Below are positions 58,400 to 64,000 of a stretch of DNA of 64,000 nucleotides, piece after piece. A program made the position numbers and the translations under genes. Numbering within the stretch: the first letter of the stretch is position 1; each line of letters begins with the position of its first letter. The notes under the pieces are model-generated. The model ran no database searches, had not been told where the DNA came from, and saw only the letters and a list, made by a program, of their open reading frames with translations. This DNA comes from Isoetes taiwanensis (taxonomy: Eukaryota > Streptophyta > Lycopodiopsida > Isoetales > Isoetaceae). The DNA lies in assembly GCA_021234155.1 (NCBI GenBank), contig JAJEKV010000050.1, positions 6,907,199 through 6,971,198 of the forward strand. The letters are read 5' to 3'.

Positions 58400-60197
58400 G
58401 CGATGCTTATTAGATTGATAATATCATCAATGCCTATAATCTATGAATCATGTATGCTACTAGAGTATTACGAATGATGAATAAATAAATGTACGATATA
58501 AGTGTATTGTGCAGATATTAAAGATGTAAGCATTTATATATGATCTACGTTATAGTAATGTACAAGATCTAATGTATTAAGATGAATACGATATGTATTA
58601 AAAGTACAAGATCTCATGTATTAAGATGAATGTGTTATGTCTTTCCACATGTCTACAATATATTTCAGAATTTGGACAGTCTTCGGCCTCTTGCCATTGA
58701 CATCCCAAGCATAATTGAATAGCATCTAAATTTTTGTACCTTGAAGGATCGGAAGGATTAGGCCGTCAACGCTTAGTTAAGCAGTCTTTGTAGTCCCTTC
58801 CAGTAGGCTTCCAGCACGATATATAAATATGGCCAAAATATGTAGATTCTGGATCAAGAACAACGTTCTCCCCTGCATATCCTAACCAGGTGGTAGTGTT
58901 TGTCACATGTACGTGAGGATCAAACTCTTCAAGAGGCATCACTAGACGCCCATCTGAAGTGCCACAATAAGATGGTAAAGTTCGTGTAACCAAGGCAGAT
59001 ACATCGATCTCCGGAACGAATGCAACTTGTTCTAGAGGAGCTTGTCTTATTTGTGACCAAAATGCATCATTTTGAGGACTGGAGAAACATCCTCCAAAGA
59101 GATAAGAAGCTGGCTCTAATACTCAAAACTTGCCATGTATTGCCTTCCAAACAAGCTAGTTTCTTGATTCTTACATATGCCTTCCATAGGGAGATGTATT
59201 TGTTGATGCTATCCTTCAACCCTGGAAGATCTTGGTCTGGGAGGAATATTTTGTGGCACACAACTTGGTAGCATTGGCTGACCATGTTCATCCTCTTTCC
59301 ACATTCTAACTCCTGGAGAATCTGCTGTCAGCCACTCTTTATGCGTAGGACACATTTTGTATTGCATAACAGGCCAATTCCAATTTGTAACTTCATCAAT
59401 GAAGTATGGAATTGGAGATTTTGCATTGCACTTGCTGAACAAGTAAAGTAGCTCTGGTAGTGTCAAAGCATCCGATGAACTCATCAAGGTTGAGAAATTT
59501 TCAAATAAAGCATCAATATCATCATGGGTATGGCCGACCATCATAAAGCCCACTTGGATCTCATCAAAGACCTTAAGCCAAGTCAAATAAGATAAGTATG
59601 AAAAGACATACCTATTTTTGTTTTGGCCTGATGCATTATCAAGTTGCAAATAGAGGTCTCGGGGAAGAGGGTTGAACACCCCAGGATTCGTTGTAGTTGA
59701 AGTCTTTGGCAATACTTCTGCCATGGAAGCAAGTTTGTTCTTCAAAAGATTGATATCTTTGACTGCTTGCATCCATTTGCAATCTGCAGGCTTACTTCCA
59801 CATAAGCCACCTATCTTGTCCTCTTGTACCAATTCCAAGTTATGCAATATCCTAGAAAGTGAACCAATGTGGAAATTTGAATCATCTTTCCATAAATCAA
59901 GTGTAAAATGACCATAGGCATGACCACCATGCCCATGAGCCAAAGCTCCTGTCAAACTACTCTTCAAACAATCACCTCTCTATACAGATTTTGCTAGATG
60001 ATGACTTCTAGGCACTAAAGTCTTAACCTGATCCATCTTATCATGTATTATACATAGATGATTTTCAGGAGACCGCTGTGACAATGCTCTCCAATGCAAT
60101 ACTGACTTCTGCAAGAACGTTGTTTCAACATATGAGCCCGACGTTGAATTGCAAGATTTCGTCTCTCTTTTGTATCTTTTGTTTTTTCCAGCTTCTG
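58400..60197 (-). mobile_element. DUF7869-like element, unit C (5'-truncated)
   Basis: Starts at the same boundary (GATGCTTATTAGATTGATAA). The ORF at 59967-59209 (252 codons) is the longest open piece of the array. It includes GHGGHAYGHFTLDLWKDDSN, LQLDNASGQNKNRYVFSYLS and MMVGHTHDDIDALFENFS. Relative to unit A it has lost about 30 codons after FIDEVTNW. Relative to unit B it keeps 13 extra codons (NPGVFNPLPR). The C-terminal part is at 58993-58766. Unit C stops near 60197, inside the N-terminal coding region, so the palindrome array is absent. Confidence 0.65.
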
Positions 60198-60329
60198 CTT
60201 AATTACAACACAGATGTTGCATTTAGAGAAGGCTGTATTTTTTGCAATGCTAACATCTGGAAATTTTCTTTTTTCATATACTATAAAAAGAGTTCAAGGC
60301 TACAGTTGTTCCTGTAAGCTCTTCAACCA

Positions 60330-60675
60330 CTGCCCTTTATTCCAAGATCTGGACCGTACATAGCGATCCTCGTTTGTGGGGTATGCATGTACAAGTTTTT
60401 GTATACTGTATATTAAGGATTGCAAAATACTATAAGGTTTGAGACAACGTACTTAATGGTGTTAATTTTGTACATGTATTGTAAATTTTTTGAGGCTCTC
60501 GCTGCCCTACGTAACCCCCCGTGTGAATATGCACCCAAACCAAAGGGGGTTTAAGGGGGATTTTAATTTAAATGTGTCAAATGCAATGGTTTGTATTAAT
60601 AATGTTAGTTGTGTGTTAATGGTTTGTGTTAACTAAAAATTTTTTTGGCCCCTTCGGGGCCTTAAGGATGGTGTA
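60330..60675 (-). mobile_element. MITE family M1, copy 3 (inverted)
   Basis: Inverted relative to 24201-24515 and 25628-25985. Shares GTGTGAATATGCACCCAAAC, CAAAGGGGGTTTAAGGGGGA and the CCTCGTTTGTGGGGTATGCA interior. It lies just beyond the truncated end of unit C. Confidence 0.7.
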
Positions 60676-60917
60676 GGGGTGTAGATATAGACATTACCTA
60701 ATACTCTAATGATGGATGGTATATCATAGCCTCACAAATCTAACAAACTAGAGGTGCTCAAAATATGGAAACAAAATATTGCGTAGAATTAGACATATAA
60801 TATTATAGCAATACCAATATCAATACATGAGGTAGCATGTAATAATAGAATTTATTAATAATGAACAAACAGTTAAATCCTCGTTGTTTTTTCTCCAAGT
60901 TGCAGAGTGAGCAGAAC

Positions 60918-61148
60918 TTACAAGTACTTCTCAACCAAAAGAGTTCGATCATACTGCTGCAAGCTTTCCGTTATTTCCTTCTTGGACTGCTTGTCGACAT
61001 ACTTCTGATAATAAGCAACCAAAGCCTTGGCAATGCTCTGGCGGATGGCATAGATCTGGGAGGTATGGCCACCTCCACGAACCCTAATCATCATATCCAC
61101 ATTGGCAAAGCGCTGGTGCCCAAGCAGCAATATGGGCTCGAAGGCCAA
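60918..61148 (-). pseudogene. RPS16: 40S ribosomal protein S16 (uS9) pseudogene fragment
   Basis: The minus frame contains [20 protein letters not shown], then [20 protein letters not shown] and [20 protein letters not shown], ending [11 protein letters not shown] and a stop. This is the middle of cytosolic uS9/RPS16. The N-terminal third is replaced by unrelated sequence, and the essential basic C-terminus (normally ending in a KSYR-type tail) is missing. The protein would be about half the usual 146 residues. Best read as a truncated gene copy. No poly-A tail was seen, so retrocopy origin is not shown. Confidence 0.9.
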
Positions 61149-62559
61149 CAGGAGCAGTGAAGCTTAGCAGATGATTGGGAGATATCTTGGAGCAACATCT
61201 TCCTCTGCTGCTCTTTAAAACCCTAAAACAAACCCTTTGATTCATCCAAGTCTTCTATTGCATTAAATTCAATGTCCTGATACAATAGAAGTTCAACTAT
61301 AAATCAATATTGCCATAGGACACGTAATGGAGAGTATATTTTGCCCTTGTGCTTGGACATGATTCGCTGAAAGAAGTGTTATGCAGAATACTAACACAAG
61401 GAATCAATTTCTTACTACAAACCTGCTTCAGACTATGATGGCGATTTTATCTGTTATTGCCAGAGGACACGAAAGTAAACAAAGGTGACAAATTCCATGA
61501 AGAACTGTAATTGTTTACAGAATAGTTTTCACAAATAACGTTTCTTTTGTAAGACATATATCAGAACAAAGAACCAAATTACCCTAAATTGATTTGCACA
61601 ATAATGGGTCGTGATGATCCATTGCTCTGCTATTTGCTGGCCGATTTGGTGTTTGTACTGGAAATTTGTTCATAAAAAGGAAATGGCTTAGACTGTACTT
61701 GTTTAGATCTTCTTGGATGAATCTGAGCAATCTTGATAGAGAACCAGCAGACTATGGCAGTTCCAGGCAGACTCTGGCAGTATCGAACAAATCTCTGGCA
61801 AGAATCCGGAGGCCTCTGGCAGTTTAGAACAGAAAAGCACAGCAAAGTCAACATTAATCAGACACATTATGGCGCCATGAAGAACTTTTCGCGTCTGCGA
61901 AATGCGGTATATATGTCATTCGATGCGATATCACGGTCTCAAGGCGTATACCATCTTTGCCGGCCACGCAGCGTACGCCATTCAAGTGACGTGTACGCCG
62001 ACTTATAGCCAAGCAAGTAGCGCCCTAGGGGACAACTTGCAAGTGTGCACACATTTATCAATGTGCGCACTTTAGACCTTTAACCATTAAAAGGCATACC
62101 AAGGGTCATGGAAACCCTAACCCTAACTGATAGCCTACATAAGGCCACTAAACCCTAACTTTCCCTTTTTCGTCCACAGATCTTCCGAGCTCCGTTTCGC
62201 GCATTTCAAGAGTCAATTCCGACTCCCAAGATCTGCCTGAACGCCCCAGCTCGTCAGACTTCCTTTCTGACCGCATCTCCAAGCAAGACAGCGACATGGA
62301 AGCATTCCGAGCAAGAAGAGCGAACCAAGGACCAGGTATTTCGTCAATTCAATAGCCTAATCTGCCTTCCAGACACAGAGTTAGCAGGTTTAGCCTATTG
62401 AATTGCCCATAGCAGCCACATAGAACCCTAGATAGCGAGCCCTAACTAAAGAACATAACTTCTATGATATAGATTAGATATTATTCTTTAGTTTACGTGA
62501 TGATATCGATGTATGGACGATCTCTGTGGACTCATTGTATTGGGAAGGGGGTAGAGACC
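61149..62559. other. Intergenic, possibly the upstream part of an LTR-like unit
   Basis: No gene. CTCTGGCAGT-type phrases repeat at about 61745-61825. Telomere-like ACCCTAACCCTAAC and CTAAACCCTAAC occur at 62113-62161, in the same relative position as the telobox of the LTRs described above. Confidence 0.4.
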
Positions 62560-63170
62560 TACTGACCTAATAGTTGATGCTCCTAGCTAGTCCCTTTAGT
62601 GCATTACTAGTATTGCCTGTGTACAAGAACCACACACCGGTTGTGGGTGAAGGGGCCGGCCCGGCTCATAAGAAGGTTCGTGTTCGACTCTTGAGCGATC
62701 CCTCCGTGTGTGTAAAGTCTACCGGGGATCACTGTGGACTAGGTCTAATGGCTTGCCACTGAGTGTGGGTAAGGCATGGGCTCGACACCCGTGGAGTGAT
62801 GCGTCACTCTCCATTGGGTTCAAGTCGAATAAGGGCGGTGGCCCTCTAGTCACCTTGAGTCAGCATGTAGATCTCTGGAGGGAGTGATCCCTACCGCCCC
62901 CATCGGGGCGGGAGATGCAACCCGGGGAATAGCCCCTTTGGCTATGCATCCGGCGGAGGCTACAGTCAGTCCCAACACTCTTCAACCTACTCGCAAAAGT
63001 ATGCACGGGAGGGGCGGATGGAGTGGACTACCCTAAGCCATGTTCTTATGCCAGCCAAATCCATTGCCATGAATTCTGTCTGCAATGACCTCTGGAGACC
63101 CAAGCTTGTCAGTCATCCCCTTGAGTCTGAGCCTTGGGTAGGATTCCCCATGTGATGTCTTGATCAATGT
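62560..63170 (+). mobile_element. LTR-like fragment related to the H3-carrying element
   Basis: Plus-strand text such as AAAGTATGCACGGGAGGGGC, GGATGGAGTGG and GGGAGATGCAACC matches the complement of the LTRs at 44676-46293 and 54571-56146. The homology is partial and much diverged. It could be a solo LTR or a remnant of a related family in the opposite orientation. The ends are approximate. Confidence 0.45.
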
Positions 63171-63565
63171 CTATCCTATATTATAAAATTTTAGTGTATG
63201 TCCTGTCTTGAATGGCCCTAGATTGGGCGGTGAGATTCCGCCAGCCCCGTGGCATCATCCGCATCGTTTCCTAATTACCTTTCCTAGGGTTTTTTTTTTT
63301 TTGGCGCAGGAGCAACTTAGGTTAAGCTTGGCTATGGCGGAATGTTTTCCCTTACTCGATTTTGCATCTATCTCCTCTCTCGTATAGTTTCAAAGGCGGC
63401 TAACGCTTGAGCATCTCATCTTGAGTTCTCGATGATGGCTATGGCGGGCTAGGTAGCTATGACTATGGCATGCCATGGTGAAGGCGGGTGGAAGCTTCAG
63501 AACAGCAGAGGTGAAGGTGTGAAGGTGTAAAACAAGAAGGCGGAATAGATTATTTAGTGCTGGGC

Positions 63566-64000
63566 ATGGGGCAAGGTTACGAAGAGGGATCTTCGCCGGA
63601 TCTGCAAGTGGCTATTGCAAGAAGTAATTCATCTGCTAGCGTTTCTTCGTTGGGAAAGTCCATAAATCAGAAAGGAGAGGCCATAGCCGAGGCTCACAGA
63701 GGCAGAGTAGAGGCCGAAGCGCATGCTTTCTTGGAAGCTTCCACCCGCAAGATTGAAGCTCGAGCTCAAAGAATGCAGGTACTCTAACCTAACTTATTTT
63801 CCACTTTTTTTCATTCAGTATACACTATAATACCAAATAAGACGTCTGAAGCAATACAATACAAAATACAGGCAGAAGCAGAGCGGGCTAGAATGCACGA
63901 GGAATCCCGTGCATTGGATTTCAGAAGGCGAGAAGAACAACGTGCAGATCAGATTCTTCACTGCGCTCAGGTAGAATTTTACTTAACTTACTTAGGCTTT
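63566..64000 (+). CDS. Start of an unidentified coiled-coil gene, runs off the window
   Basis: Exon 1 is 63566-63778 (ATG of MGQGYEEGSSPDLQVAIARS), ending AATGCAG/GTACTC. Exon 2 is 63872-63970 (AATACAG/GCAGAAG to GCTCAG/GTAGAA). Both introns are phase 0 and frames join cleanly, giving 104 residues so far. After a Ser-rich start the protein is Ala/Glu/Arg-rich with long helical periodicity (RVEAEAHAFLEASTRKIEAR, then ERARMHEESRALDFRRREEQ). That suggests a coiled coil, which is not specific enough to name a family. Upstream DNA repeats GGCTATGGCG. The gene may be intact, but only the beginning is visible. Confidence 0.65.

Noticed and set aside
58083-58413. Phe/Lys-rich ORFs
   Set aside because: Products of T-tracts and the CGTACGCG array, low complexity on both strands.
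60918-61148. Intact RPS16 gene
   Set aside because: Both the N-terminal third and the essential basic C-terminal tail are missing.

Overview
The window is nuclear DNA of a land plant with a large, repeat-rich genome. Evidence: a complete two-exon BAHD acyltransferase gene with plant-type splice sites, broken copies of a PPR gene, a DEAH-box splicing helicase gene and a ribosomal protein S16 gene, a short nuclear insertion of plastid atpA, LTR elements primed by initiator-tRNA-Met, a Helitron end and several MITE families. Long introns and nested repeats would suit a fern, another seedless plant or a gymnosperm, but the species cannot be fixed from this sequence.

Layout. 1-9.2 kb: a LINE fragment, duplicated flanking blocks, a GC-rich block full of AAGCGAACCC-like motifs, a Mutator-type MITE with a perfect 9-bp target duplication, then the BAHD gene on the minus strand (7706-9204). 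9.9-11.5 kb: a LINE 3' fragment, a possible GIY-YIG endonuclease fragment and a decayed DEAH helicase. 11.5-37 kb: mostly intergenic, with an atpA fragment, a Helitron 3' end, MITEs, tandem duplications and a PPR remnant. 36.9-37.5 kb: an unidentified minus-strand gene candidate. 39.7-60.2 kb: three head-to-tail copies of an unusual element whose protein resembles the DUF7869-type (DDE-like) family. The middle copy was split by a LINE, and that LINE was split by an 11.5-kb LTR retrotransposon. 60.3-64 kb: a MITE, an RPS16 pseudogene, an LTR-like fragment, and the start of a gene that runs off the end.

The standout is the LTR retrotransposon (44676-56146, minus strand). It has paired 1.6-kb LTRs, a CCATC target duplication, a tRNA-iMet primer site, a polypurine tract and decayed Ty3/Gypsy gag, protease, RT and RNase H. 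I see no integrase. Between the 5' LTR and gag it carries two extra ORFs. The first (53992-52874) encodes a histone H3-like protein: it starts with the exact H3 tail MARTKQTARK, continues through a long charged and proline-rich linker, and ends in a recognisable H3 histone fold. The second ORF (52096-50582) is unrecognised. Two copies of a double-hairpin repeat lie between the two ORFs. An LTR retrotransposon carrying a modified histone H3 with an intact K4/K9 tail is, as far as I know, not a described system. Both extra ORFs now contain in-frame stops, so this copy is decayed.
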